A stretch of DNA of 46,309 bases from Clostridiales bacterium UBA1206 (GCA_002310055.1 DBXS01000026.1:4889-51197); one strand, 5' to 3'. Shown: positions 15,633 to 24,590, numbered from the stretch's first letter. Numbers and translations: made by a program. Notes: generated from the letters alone by a model not told the origin.

Positions 15633-16950
15633 AAGCAGATCAAAACTCCGCTTGCGCGTTATCAAAACAATAGAAGATAATCATTTACTTGACGGCGTTA
15701 AAAGCGTATTGCTCGGCTTTTCGGGCGGCGTCGATTCCGCAGTACTGTTCGACGTGCTGCTAACGCTGCGCAAAAAGTATTCTTTCACGCTTTACGCCGC
15801 TCACGTCAACCATATGATACGCGGCAAGGAAAGCGACAGGGACGAAGATCTTGTGCGTCTGGTATGCGAAAAAGCAGGAATCCGTTTGTTTACCAAACGG
15901 GTGGATATCCCTCGGATATCCAAAGAACGCGGCGTTTCGCTCGAGACGGCCGCGCGCGACGAAAGATACGCTTTCTTTTACGAGTGCACTTTTCAGAACA
16001 AGATCGACGTCGTCGCCACGGCTCACAACGCGTGCGACAATACCGAGACCGTTCTGTTCAACCTCGTGCGCGGCACTTACGTTAAAGGTCTTGCAGGTAT
16101 CCCGTACAAACGAGGCAATATCATCCGGCCGCTGCGCGACTGCGAACGCAGTCAGATATGCGAATACGCTCTTCGCTACGGCGTTTCCTATGTTACCGAT
16201 TCCACAAACCTCGTCGACGATTGCTCGCGCAATATACTGCGCCTCAACGTCATACCGCAGCTTCGCAGGATAAATCCTTCGCTCGATAACGTCGTGCTGA
16301 ACGAAAGCAAGCTGTTTTCAGGACTAAACGAAATACTTGAATCGTCTGTTCCCGAGGCAGGCGCCGATCTTTCGGGATCGCCTGATCATATCATCGCGGC
16401 AAGCGTTATTGAAAAATGCGGCTTTCTGAACAGGGAACTTTTGGAACGCATAGTTTCGGCTGTAAAGAATAAAAAAGATTCGTCGTTCACTTTGCCGGAA
16501 CGCAAGATCCTGCGTACGCACGGCGGAAGTTTTGATATTTGCGATCCCGCTGTCTGCGAGCGCAAAAAGATTGAATACACCGTGCTTTCTGAAGGCAAGA
16601 ATATATTGGCGGAAGGCGTAAGCGCTACGCTTTCATTCGTTGAAAATTTTAACGAAATTTACAAATACACAACAACATTCGCGTTTATATTTGATAATAT
16701 TAAAAGCGTGGTATCCGTAAGGTCAAGGCGCGAAGGCGACCGCATCACCGTGCGCGGTATGACTAAAAGCGTAAAAAAAGAACTTATCAATAAAAAGATC
16801 CCTCGCGAACTTCGCGATCTCATACCGGTCATCCTCATAGACGGCAAGATAGCAGCAGTTCCGTATATAGGCGCGGACGACGCTTTCTACGCAAAAGACC
16901 CGTCGAAAGCCGGCGCGTTTTTAGGCATAGAATTGCCGCGCGCAAAGTAA
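15622..16950 (+). CDS. tilS: tRNA(Ile)-lysidine synthase
   Basis: 442 residues. It attaches lysine to C34 of the AUA-reading tRNA-Ile. Seen: the PP-loop LLGFSGGVDSAVL (about 31-43) and the HNACDNTETVLFNLVRGT region, followed by the TilS C-terminal domain (RSRREGDRITVRGMTKSVKK). The start overlaps the end of dnaB by 11 bases. Placement before ftsH is common in Bacillota, where tilS, hpt and ftsH cluster; hpt is missing here. Confidence 0.95.
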   Translation: MSSKSRSKLRLRVIKTIEDNHLLDGVKSVLLGFSGGVDSAVLFDVLLTLRKKYSFTLYAAHVNHMIRGKESDRDEDLVRLVCEKAGIRLFTKRVDIPRISKERGVSLETAARDERYAFFYECTFQNKIDVVATAHNACDNTETVLFNLVRGTYVKGLAGIPYKRGNIIRPLRDCERSQICEYALRYGVSYVTDSTNLVDDCSRNILRLNVIPQLRRINPSLDNVVLNESKLFSGLNEILESSVPEAGADLSGSPDHIIAASVIEKCGFLNRELLERIVSAVKNKKDSSFTLPERKILRTHGGSFDICDPAVCERKKIEYTVLSEGKNILAEGVSATLSFVENFNEIYKYTTTFAFIFDNIKSVVSVRSRREGDRITVRGMTKSVKKELINKKIPRELRDLIPVILIDGKIAAVPYIGADDAFYAKDPSKAGAFLGIELPRAK

Positions 16951-16968
16951 TTCATTTAAGTAAAGGCG

Positions 16969-18945
16969 GTGGAATTATTGAAATCCAACCGAGGCATCAT
17001 ATGGTTTTATCTGATCGTAATAGTTGCCATCATTTTCATAGCGTCGCTGTTAGCTTCAGGCAACACCGAAAAAGCCGTCAAATACAGCGACGTAGTAAAG
17101 AATTTTAAAGAAGAAAACGTAACGGCGTTCGTTATCGATCAGAACAACGTCATCACGATGCAGCTCAAGTCCGGCAAGGTCGTCGAGTATCAGCTCAGGT
17201 ATTTCGAGATCTTTTACGACGATCTGCACGAGATCATCAGCGATCAGCAGGACAGAGGCGTTTTACAGGATTACGATTACGAACCCGCCACCTCGCTTCC
17301 GTGGTGGGTGAGGTTCCTGCCTTATCTTATCGTCATCGGCGTGTTCATCTTTCTGTGGTGGAAGTTCATTTCGCGCGCGGCGGGTAAAAGCGGTTCGTCT
17401 TCGGGTACAGGCGGCGGACTCGGCGGCAGGATGAATTCCTTCACCAAGGCGCGCACCAAGCTCGGCTCCGACGAAAAACACAAAGTGCTGTTTTCGGACG
17501 TCGCAGGCGCGGACGAAGAAAAAGAAGAACTCAAAGAGATCGTCGAATTCCTCAAGAATCCTTCCAAATTCAATTCGCTCGGCGCAAAGATACCGCGCGG
17601 CGTATTGCTTGTCGGCGCTCCCGGCACCGGTAAGACCCTGCTTGCAAAAGCGGTAGCCGGCGAATCCGGCGTTCCTTTCTACGCAATATCCGGTTCCGAC
17701 TTCCTTGAAATGTACGTCGGCGTTGGCGCTTCGCGCGTGAGAGACCTGTTCGAGACCGCAAAGAAGACCGCTCCCGCTATCATATTCATAGACGAGATAG
17801 ACGCCGTAGGCAGACACAGAGGCGCCGGCTGGGGCGGCGGACACGACGAACGCGAACAGACGCTCAACCAGCTGCTCGTCGAAATGGACGGCTTCGGCGT
17901 GAACGACGGCGTTATAGTCATCGCGGCGACCAACAGACCCGATATACTCGATCCAGCGCTGCTCAGACCGGGCAGATTCGACAGACAGGTCACCATCAAT
18001 TATCCCGATATCAAGGGAAGAGTCGAAATACTCAAAGTCCATTCGCGCAACAAACCGCTTTCCAAGAACGTCGATCTTGAAACCATCGCCCGTTCGACCA
18101 GCGGCTTCACCGGCGCGGATCTCGCCAACCTCCTCAACGAGGCGGCGCTGCTCGCCGCGCGCGAAGGCAAGAACGAGATCGAAATGGAAGATATCGAACA
18201 GGCCGAGATCAAAGTCATCGTCGGCCCGCAGAAGAAATCCCGCGTCATCAAAGAAGAAGAAAAGCGCAACACCGCGTATCACGAGGCGGGCCACGCTATC
18301 GTGGGGCACCTGCTTCCTTCGCAGGATACCGTTCAGCAAGTATCCATCATCCCCAGCGGAATGGCGATGGGCTATACCATTGCGATACCTCAGGAAGACA
18401 AATACAACGCTTATAAAGACGAAATGATCGACCGCATATCCGTGCTTCTTGGCGGCAGATGCGCCGAAAAACTCGTGCTCAACGACATTTCCGCCGGCGC
18501 TTCCAACGATATCCAGCGCGCTTCCGAACTCGCCCGCAAGATGGTCACGCAGTACGGTATGAGCGACAGCTTAGGTCCTATCGTATTCGGCACCGGTCAC
18601 GACGAAGTTTTCCTGGGCAAGGATTTCACGTCCACCCGCAATTATTCCGAAAAGATCGCCGCCGAGATCGACGACGAAGTCCATTCCATCGTGGAAAAAG
18701 CATACGCACAGGCGGAAAAGATACTTCGCGAAAACCGCGATAAACTCGATTTTGTCGCCGAATATCTCGTGATAAACGAGATCATGGACAGAGAACAGTT
18801 CGTCGCGGTATTCGAACCCGACGCCACGTTTGAAAAACTCGACGCCATAAAAGCTGCGAAACGCGCCAGATACGCTAAAGAAAAAGCGCCGGAAGAGTCA
18901 GAAAAAAAAGAAGAAAAAACCGAAGACTCTCCCAAAAGCGAATAA
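16969..18945 (+). CDS. ftsH: ATP-dependent zinc metalloprotease FtsH
   Basis: 658 residues if started at GTG 16969. Membrane AAA protease that degrades misfolded and regulatory proteins. Seen: two transmembrane helices (about 10-30 and 110-128), Walker A GAPGTGKT (about 216-223), Walker B IIFIDEIDAVG, second region of homology ATNRPDILDPALLRPGRFD, and the zinc-binding HEAGH (about 439-443). The start is uncertain: AAAGG at 16962-16966 is only two bases from the GTG, while an in-frame TTG at 16978 (start of MKSNRG) sits better behind the GGCGGTGG stretch and may be the real start. The C-terminal tail is Lys/Glu-rich. Confidence 0.96.
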   Translation: MELLKSNRGIIWFYLIVIVAIIFIASLLASGNTEKAVKYSDVVKNFKEENVTAFVIDQNNVITMQLKSGKVVEYQLRYFEIFYDDLHEIISDQQDRGVLQDYDYEPATSLPWWVRFLPYLIVIGVFIFLWWKFISRAAGKSGSSSGTGGGLGGRMNSFTKARTKLGSDEKHKVLFSDVAGADEEKEELKEIVEFLKNPSKFNSLGAKIPRGVLLVGAPGTGKTLLAKAVAGESGVPFYAISGSDFLEMYVGVGASRVRDLFETAKKTAPAIIFIDEIDAVGRHRGAGWGGGHDEREQTLNQLLVEMDGFGVNDGVIVIAATNRPDILDPALLRPGRFDRQVTINYPDIKGRVEILKVHSRNKPLSKNVDLETIARSTSGFTGADLANLLNEAALLAAREGKNEIEMEDIEQAEIKVIVGPQKKSRVIKEEEKRNTAYHEAGHAIVGHLLPSQDTVQQVSIIPSGMAMGYTIAIPQEDKYNAYKDEMIDRISVLLGGRCAEKLVLNDISAGASNDIQRASELARKMVTQYGMSDSLGPIVFGTGHDEVFLGKDFTSTRNYSEKIAAEIDDEVHSIVEKAYAQAEKILRENRDKLDFVAEYLVINEIMDREQFVAVFEPDATFEKLDAIKAAKRARYAKEKAPEESEKKEEKTEDSPKSE

Positions 18946-18965
18946 TTATCAGTGAAAGGTGAATT

Positions 18966-20231
18966 ATGGACGAAAATAGGCTGGTAAGAGCTAACAAGAA
19001 TGACAACAGCATAAAGATAATGATCGCAGTGATCGCAGTTCTTTCGCTCCTTATTGTCGGTCTTGCTCTTTATCTGTTGGTTTTCAGCAAAAATTCAAAT
19101 AACACACAGAATAACTCCGAACCGGCGTCTGTAAACGACGATTCCGGCGAAGGTCCAGCGTCATACGCTGATATTTCGGATACAGAAAGCGACGACGAAT
19201 CCGTAACAGACGAATCTCCCGAACCGTATTCCGGCGAATCGCAGGACGATCCTTCATACGTAGACGAAAGCTCCCCTGCCGAATCAAGCGTGGAAGAAAG
19301 CTCAGGCGAATACGTCGAGCCGGAGCACGGATGGGTGATCAATTATCTCGGTTACACCTATCTTTACAAGGGATACGGCTTTGAACAGTTTACTTTTTCG
19401 AGCAATATCGTAAACAAATACACCGATTCTCTCAACAAGATAAAACAGCTCGCCGGTTCCAAAAGGGTTTACAATATCCTCGTGCCTACTAACTGCGAAT
19501 TCTTCACTATCCCCGCCTCCGTCAAGCAGGAAGACGATTTCTACTGCGCAAACCAGCGCAAGTTTATGAACAACGTCTACGCAAAGAGTGATTCATCCAT
19601 TATTAACGTCGACGTATACAATACCTTCGAAACTCACTACGACGAAAAGCTGTTTTTCAATTCCGACCCCAACTATACGCATCTGGCGGCGTACTACGTT
19701 TATCTCGATTACTGCAAAGCAGCCGGCATAACGCCTATCGTCGCGGGTATGTACACGAAGAAACTGCTCAATAACCAGTTCTTAGGCAAGTTCTTTACCG
19801 CCACCGGTTCCGAACGCGTTATGAAAAACGCCGACAGGTTCGATTATTTCGATATAGACGAGGTGTATACCGCTACCGAAAAAGTCTACCGCGGCAGCGG
19901 GATAGTAAACCGCACCGGCGTCATATTTGCCGATACCGGTTCGTATAACTACTACACGTTCCTCGGCGAAGACGCTAAGCGTATCGATATCACCGCGGCG
20001 GGCGACGCATCGCGCAGCCTGCTTGTGATAGGCGATTCATCCGCCGCTCCTTTTATCACGTTCCTGGTCCCCAATTACGGCAAGATCACCTATATTAACC
20101 CTCAGTTATATAACGACAGCATTGCCGATATGCTTGCCGGCGACGGTTTTACCGACGTGGTCATAATCACCTATAACACTTACGCGGGACGTTTGCTGCA
20201 TTCCGATCTCGCTAAGCTTGCGGGGAACTGA
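18966..20231 (+). CDS. Membrane-anchored DHHW/AlgX-like (SGNH fold) protein with degenerate catalytic motif
   Basis: 421 residues. Seen: short basic cytoplasmic N-terminus, one transmembrane helix (about 20-42), a long acidic Ser/Glu/Pro-rich linker (about 45-120), then an extracellular domain. That domain resembles the DHHW family of Clostridia: an ILVPTNCEFF strand, a SDPNYTHLAAYYVYLDYC segment at the position of the DHHW motif, and LLVIGDSSAAPF near the end. In typical members the motif reads DHHW followed by T-x-L-G-A-Y-Y; here residues 234-237 are D-P-N-Y, so both histidines are gone. Inferred: loss of esterase/acetyltransferase activity, or a changed chemistry. AAAGGTGA ribosome-binding site before the ATG; 20 bases after ftsH. 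Confidence 0.7.
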   Translation: MDENRLVRANKNDNSIKIMIAVIAVLSLLIVGLALYLLVFSKNSNNTQNNSEPASVNDDSGEGPASYADISDTESDDESVTDESPEPYSGESQDDPSYVDESSPAESSVEESSGEYVEPEHGWVINYLGYTYLYKGYGFEQFTFSSNIVNKYTDSLNKIKQLAGSKRVYNILVPTNCEFFTIPASVKQEDDFYCANQRKFMNNVYAKSDSSIINVDVYNTFETHYDEKLFFNSDPNYTHLAAYYVYLDYCKAAGITPIVAGMYTKKLLNNQFLGKFFTATGSERVMKNADRFDYFDIDEVYTATEKVYRGSGIVNRTGVIFADTGSYNYYTFLGEDAKRIDITAAGDASRSLLVIGDSSAAPFITFLVPNYGKITYINPQLYNDSIADMLAGDGFTDVVIITYNTYAGRLLHSDLAKLAGN

Positions 20232-20232
20232 T

Positions 20233-20994
20233 ATGGCGGAATATCTCATAGGCGGATTCATTTCCGTTTCCGCGGTGATCGAAAACGAAAGCCGCACGCT
20301 TTATAAACTCATAATCGATAAAGACAGGCAGAGCCGCATCAGCTCTGCCTCGTATCATTATCCCGAAAAAGCGCAATACGACTATCTTAACAAATACGTA
20401 AAGCGTACTGGCGCAGAAGTCGAATATTTGTCAGCCGAAGATTTTTCATCCCTTACCGGTGGGGAAGCGTACGGCGGCATTGCCGCGCTTGTCGGCGACA
20501 GAAAGTACGTTTCCATTGATAAAGCGCTTGAAAACGCAACGTTCGCGCTTATGCTCGACGGGATCGAAGATCCGTTCAATTTCGGTTACATACTCCGCAC
20601 CGCTTACGCCTGCGGCTGCGACTGCGTCCTATTGCCTGAACGCAATTACTTTACTTCGTCTTCAATAGTCGTACGCTCTTCGGCAGGAGCCTCTGAAATG
20701 CTCCCTATCGCGTTATTCTCCGACCCCTCGTATACGGTCGATTCACTTAAGAAAAACGGTTTTTCCATCATTTGCACGGCTAAGACGAAAGGTTCGGTCA
20801 GCTTGGAAAAAGCCGAGTTCAATATACCGCTCTGCCTTATAATCGGCGGCGAAAAGCGCGGCGTGAACAAAAGCATAATGTCTTACGCCGACGTCACGGT
20901 ATCCATAGATTATAAAAACGATTACAAGATGTCGCTTTCGGCGTCGTCTGCCGCGTCGATACTCATTTACGGCGTTTCGTCGCGCATAAAGTAG
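20233..20994 (+). CDS. TrmH/SpoU-family RNA 2'-O-methyltransferase
   Basis: 253 residues from ATG 20233, which has GGGGA six bases upstream; a TTG at 20218 in frame overlaps the previous gene and lacks a ribosome-binding site. Seen: the three SpoU motifs, LDGIEDPFNFGYILRTAYACG (motif 1), CLIIGGEKRGVNKSI (motif 2) and MSLSASSAASILIYG (motif 3, with Ser where Asn is usual). They form the knotted SAM-binding site that methylates ribose 2'-OH of tRNA or rRNA; the substrate cannot be told. The last 28 bases overlap yunB on the other strand. Confidence 0.88.
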   Translation: MAEYLIGGFISVSAVIENESRTLYKLIIDKDRQSRISSASYHYPEKAQYDYLNKYVKRTGAEVEYLSAEDFSSLTGGEAYGGIAALVGDRKYVSIDKALENATFALMLDGIEDPFNFGYILRTAYACGCDCVLLPERNYFTSSSIVVRSSAGASEMLPIALFSDPSYTVDSLKKNGFSIICTAKTKGSVSLEKAEFNIPLCLIIGGEKRGVNKSIMSYADVTVSIDYKNDYKMSLSASSAASILIYGVSSRIK

Positions 20995-21590
20995 AGCTCC
21001 GGCACTTTGCCTATTATCAGCGTTTCACATAATGCAAATACGCAGCTAATCTCCTTTTCCGCGCTGCAGAACGGAGCGAGCACGTTTATAAGCACGTCTA
21101 TCCTTACGCTTATCCGGTGAAGCGTCTGGTTTATCCCGGCGCTTATAAACTTACTTTCTGTCGCCGCGCAAACGCTCCCAAGCGGAACTACGGTTAGCTT
21201 TATTCCGGGTCCTTTGCCGGAAAACAACTCTATCCCCGTCGCGTTGCCCAACGGCAGCGAAAAGGAACTTCTCATATTTTCAAGCCGCCTTGACGCTTCA
21301 AAAGTGAGCTCGGCGGTTATTTTATTTAATATCAGGGAATCGATCGCCAACGCGTTCACTTCGCCGTTTACCAAAATCGCCCGCTGTATGTTCGGCAATT
21401 CCGCCTCAAACTTGTCGCACACAGTGCCAAACGCTTCGTATATCGATTCTATGACCGCGTTTTTCACATCATATTCCGCGTATTCGTTAGCCGCCCGACT
21501 GAAATTAAAGCAAAAAAGAACGCATAATAATGCCAATAAAAGGATCGCGAAAAACACTTTCAGTTTATATTTGCTCTTTCTTTGCATCAT
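20967..21590 (-). CDS. yunB: Sporulation protein YunB
   Basis: 207 residues. Seen: basic N-terminus and one transmembrane helix (about 10-30), then the YunB landmarks: a variable region, SGKGPGIKLTVVPLG, SKFISAGINQTLHRISVRI, and the C-terminal FALCETLIIGKVPELYF. Known from Bacillus subtilis: made under mother-cell control and needed for normal sporulation, biochemical role unclear. Its presence suggests a spore-forming organism or lineage. The start at 21588-21590 has GGTGA upstream; a second ATG follows immediately. Convergent with, and overlapping, the RNA methyltransferase gene. Confidence 0.88.
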   Translation of the reverse strand: MMQRKSKYKLKVFFAILLLALLCVLFCFNFSRAANEYAEYDVKNAVIESIYEAFGTVCDKFEAELPNIQRAILVNGEVNALAIDSLILNKITAELTFEASRRLENMRSSFSLPLGNATGIELFSGKGPGIKLTVVPLGSVCAATESKFISAGINQTLHRISVRIDVLINVLAPFCSAEKEISCVFALCETLIIGKVPELYFMRDETP

Positions 21591-21639
21591 TCTTTCACCG
21601 CAGTATATATATTTTAGCGCGCTGCAAATAATACTACCG

Positions 21640-22251
21640 GTGATCGATATAAAACTGTTTAAGATATTTACGTTTCTGATCGCGGCTCTGATCCTTTTTG
21701 TTTCAATAGAAGGCGATCCGTTTTGCTTGCTTATAGCTTATAAAAAAGCCGATTCTATTTGCAAAAACGAATATAACGGGCTCTTAAGGCTAGTTTCCTA
21801 CAGATACGATAAAGCAAACGGCAGATACGCATTTACCGTAAGCGACAAAAACGGAGTGAGCGCCGAAATAGTTTACGACCCGGACGAAAACGTCTTTACG
21901 GACGGCTACTTTGCGGAATATATCTCATACGCGCAGAACGCGCTCTACGGAAAGTATTGGCAAAAACTCACAGAAAACGGTTCAACGCCCGACGAAATAG
22001 TGATATCCGCCCGGTTGCAGCGAGGAATAATCGGCGCCGAGACGGAAAACACGGTCCAAAAAATCGTCGCGATATACGGCGTTATCGATTACGAAAGCTT
22101 TTGCGAACAGGCGTACAGAACGGCAAAAGCCGTCAGATACGACGGCTTTTGTGAACTCGATATTATTTCAGCGGATTACTTCGTCAATATAACCGATCTG
22201 GCGTTTTATTCCGACAAAAGCGGAATAGCCTCACGAGTTAAGCACAACTGA
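21640..22251 (+). CDS. Membrane-anchored protein of unknown function
   Basis: About 203 residues if started at GTG 21640. The frame is open much further upstream, but that part is only the antisense of yunB and is rejected as coding. Seen: one N-terminal transmembrane segment (KIFTFLIAALILFVSIEG) and a soluble region of about 170 residues rich in Tyr, Asp and Lys, with no family I recognise. It diverges from yunB and runs convergently into the DUF3006 gene with three bases between stops. No clear ribosome-binding site or ATG is seen, so the start is a guess. Confidence 0.5.
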   Translation: MIDIKLFKIFTFLIAALILFVSIEGDPFCLLIAYKKADSICKNEYNGLLRLVSYRYDKANGRYAFTVSDKNGVSAEIVYDPDENVFTDGYFAEYISYAQNALYGKYWQKLTENGSTPDEIVISARLQRGIIGAETENTVQKIVAIYGVIDYESFCEQAYRTAKAVRYDGFCELDIISADYFVNITDLAFYSDKSGIASRVKHN

Positions 22252-22254
22252 ACT

Positions 22255-22482
22255 TTAATTCTTGCGCTTGAAAAGCCCTTCGAGCCTTTCTTTGTAAGAA
22301 GCTTTTCTCGCAGTCGCAATCTCGCGGTCCTGAACGAACGTCCTGGAAGTCGTGTCGAATAAAAGCACGTCGTTTTCGCGCACTTTAAATCCAAGCGATC
22401 CTTTCGGCACCACGAGCACCGATCCGTCATCGCCGAGCAGTTCCACGAGTTCGCGTTCGATCTTGTCTACAGTATAATGCAT
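22255..22482 (-). CDS. DUF3006 domain protein
   Basis: 75 residues. The pattern MHYTVDKIERELVELLGDD, then VPKGSLGFKVRENDVLLFD, then a charged helix ending LEGLFKRKN, matches the small DUF3006 family of Bacillota (a short beta-barrel-like domain of unknown function). Excellent AGGAGGTG ribosome-binding site 8 bases before the ATG, partly overlapping the stop of the preceding acyltransferase gene (22496-22498), so it is the last gene of that operon. Confidence 0.8.
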   Translation of the reverse strand: MHYTVDKIERELVELLGDDGSVLVVPKGSLGFKVRENDVLLFDTTSRTFVQDREIATARKASYKERLEGLFKRKN

Positions 22483-22495
22483 TTATAAACACCTC

Positions 22496-23656
22496 CTATT
22501 CGGCCTCTGTGCCGAAAGTCTCAGTTTCGTTTATCGGGATGAACATAACGGAGTAATGGAAACGCACGCCGTTTTCCGACTGCTCTTTGATTCGCTTCTG
22601 TAATCCCGAACCTTCGCGCAGGAACCGGCAGTCGGCGCCGTATTCGCCTTTTGTCGGGATGATATACGCGCTCCTGTTCACACGTAAGATATTGCTGCCG
22701 CTATCCAGCACCTTTTCAAGCTGCGGAGCGAATATCCAGGAATATCCAACGATAGCCGCGGGTTTTAGAGAAGGGTAAAAGTCTTTGTAAAAATCTATCG
22801 CGGTCTTGAACGCCTCTCGCATCTTTTCCGGCGTGTATTCTATTCCGGATGGGATATGGATATTGAGAGTGCCGGTACCATTACCCAGAAAGTCGTGCCA
22901 TTTTGCTTTTGAAAAGCGCGTCGTGCCGGTATCGGCTACACCGCGTTTGTCAATCACGTTTACGATATATTCATCGTCGTTTTCCGTATAAGAGGTTTTG
23001 CCCACGGAAGCAGAAATGTCGTTTGTCAGCGCGCCGTCTTTGTCTATACAATGCTCGCCGCACGCAAACGAAACGTAACGCTTTCCGTCCGTAATGACTT
23101 TGAAATCGCTGCCGAACTCGCCCGGTACGAACTTGAGCACGCCGAACAGAAACATACATCCGCCGGCGCATAGCATATTCCAGCTCCATTCGAGTATGCC
23201 CCAGTAGCCTTTCTTTTCATAGCACGAGCGGGAATAGCCGCGAAAAGCGTTAAGGTTTTCCCGGTTAAGCTCTTCGGGCGGTTTTTTGTTTATTATAGTA
23301 TCCGCAAGCGCGGCGGCGACGATGACCCAGCCGACCTGCTCTTTTTCAAGTCCCTCTGCATTGAAAAGATCTTCGGTATAAATCTGATTCTGCCAGGGTT
23401 TGCGCTTTTTTACCGTTATATACTTGATAAACGCGCCGCAAATACGCGCGTTGCCGTTACTGTTCATAGCGTGCGCGCATCTTAAAAGCTCATTTTTGCC
23501 GTCTTCCGGTAATCCCGTGGCTTCTGCTACTGCAAGCGCTTCACGTTCGCTCAAAACAGGCGAACCGTCGTATTCAGCGGTAAAACTCGCGTATAATTCC
23601 TCTGCGTAAGAGGGAAGTTCAAAATTGAACCGCTTTTTGAATTCAAAGTAATTCAT
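22496..23656 (-). CDS. Acyltransferase domain protein (NAT_N/GNAT_C type)
   Basis: 386 residues. It resembles the two-part NAT_N plus GNAT_C acyltransferase-like family of Bacillota: an N-terminal helical domain (with WSWNMLCAGGCMFLFGVLKF) and a C-terminal part with LNIHIPSGIEYTPEKMREAF, a FYKDFYPSLKP segment, VGYSWIFAPQL and SNILRVNRS. Substrate unknown. It begins inside the end of the metallophosphoesterase gene (14-base overlap), indicating translational coupling. Assigned from pattern recognition only. Confidence 0.72.
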   Translation of the reverse strand: MNYFEFKKRFNFELPSYAEELYASFTAEYDGSPVLSEREALAVAEATGLPEDGKNELLRCAHAMNSNGNARICGAFIKYITVKKRKPWQNQIYTEDLFNAEGLEKEQVGWVIVAAALADTIINKKPPEELNRENLNAFRGYSRSCYEKKGYWGILEWSWNMLCAGGCMFLFGVLKFVPGEFGSDFKVITDGKRYVSFACGEHCIDKDGALTNDISASVGKTSYTENDDEYIVNVIDKRGVADTGTTRFSKAKWHDFLGNGTGTLNIHIPSGIEYTPEKMREAFKTAIDFYKDFYPSLKPAAIVGYSWIFAPQLEKVLDSGSNILRVNRSAYIIPTKGEYGADCRFLREGSGLQKRIKEQSENGVRFHYSVMFIPINETETFGTEAE

Positions 23657-24467
23657 CCGCGTCTCCGATCACATATCTGTTGATGTTCCCGACTATCGCC
23701 TGCGAGGAAACGAACTGCGGCACGTTTCCGGGAAGCAGGGCGTAATTTGAAAAATGAAGATGCCCCGCAAGCACCGCTATTACGTTTTGTGCGTGTTTTT
23801 CTATTATCTTTATAAACTCAAGGTTTTCCTCGGGGCAGCCTTCATAATTGAACTGAAAATATACTCCGCTCGGTTTTAGCTGTTTTTCATTTTGTTCGCA
23901 CATAACGGGAACGTGAATGACGACGATCGCTTTTTTGCCGATTGAAAGCTCATATTCAAGCGCCTCGTTCTGATCCGCCGTTACTTTGCGCTGCGAATTG
24001 TCGATGCATATTATGTTTATATCGTCAAGGCGGACAACGTGTATATCGCATGCCATGTCAGCGAGTTTTCCCATTGACGGTATCGCGCGGCGGCTTTCGT
24101 GGTTACCGCACACGGCGGCTATCGGTTTATCGAAATCAGCAAGACATTTGTCTGCAAAACGCAGATTTGCATTACTCACGTAATCGAAAGTATCGCCCGC
24201 AAGTACCAACGCGTCGCCGTCCTTTGCGATATCTATAAGTTTTCGGAAGTGAAAAGCCGGCGAAAGCTTTTCGTATTCGCCGTACGGCTCGCCTCCGTGA
24301 TGCGCGAAATGCTCGCGTACGCGCTCCCACGCCTCAGTCGCGCTTTTCGCTTTTTCTATTTCTTCGGGAGTAGAAAGCGAATCGTATTCCGTAAGGTGCG
24401 AATCGCTGAAATGATATATCACTTTCTTTTTGATCCCTTTGCATACGATCTTATATTCCGTAATCAT
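23643..24467 (-). CDS. Metallophosphoesterase (calcineurin-like)
   Basis: 274 residues from ATG 24465-24467, which has AAAGGAGA 8 bases upstream; a 13-codon upstream extension has no ribosome-binding site. Seen, in order: HFSDSHL (DxH), LVLAGDTFD (GDxxD), VCGNHES (GNHE), VVIHVP and VLAGHLHFSN (GHxH), the complete set of two-metal ligands of this superfamily. No signal peptide, so cytoplasmic. Substrate unknown. First gene of an operon with the acyltransferase and DUF3006 genes. Confidence 0.88.
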   Translation of the reverse strand: MITEYKIVCKGIKKKVIYHFSDSHLTEYDSLSTPEEIEKAKSATEAWERVREHFAHHGGEPYGEYEKLSPAFHFRKLIDIAKDGDALVLAGDTFDYVSNANLRFADKCLADFDKPIAAVCGNHESRRAIPSMGKLADMACDIHVVRLDDINIICIDNSQRKVTADQNEALEYELSIGKKAIVVIHVPVMCEQNEKQLKPSGVYFQFNYEGCPEENLEFIKIIEKHAQNVIAVLAGHLHFSNYALLPGNVPQFVSSQAIVGNINRYVIGDADELL

Positions 24468-24496
24468 CAGTCGTATCTCCTTTTGACTTTGTACAT

Positions 24497-24525
24497 ATAA
24501 TACCACAATTATTTTTCTTTATCAA
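24497..24525 (-). promoter_or_regulatory. Promoter of the metallophosphoesterase operon
   Basis: Minus strand: TTGATA (24520-24525), 17-base spacer, TATTAT (24497-24502), 30 bases before the ATG. Divergent from the desulfoferrodoxin promoter. Confidence 0.7.
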
Positions 24526-24546
24526 GTCATTTTTTGTTTATCCTTG

Positions 24547-24575
24547 TTGACTATCCAAATCTTTTCTGTTAAAAT
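24547..24575 (+). promoter_or_regulatory. Promoter of desulfoferrodoxin gene
   Basis: TTGACT (24547-24552), 17-base spacer, TAAAAT (24570-24575). It gives a leader of about 75 bases, which contains a hairpin. Confidence 0.7.
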
Positions 24576-24590
24576 AGTACTGTAAGAATA

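Noticed and set aside
17263..18339. 358-codon minus-strand frame in ftsH
   Set aside because: Antisense shadow of the AAA domain; no recognisable domain.
21214..21639. N-terminal extension of the unknown gene at 21640
   Set aside because: This portion is entirely antisense to yunB, which has family landmarks; the real start must be after yunB's start.
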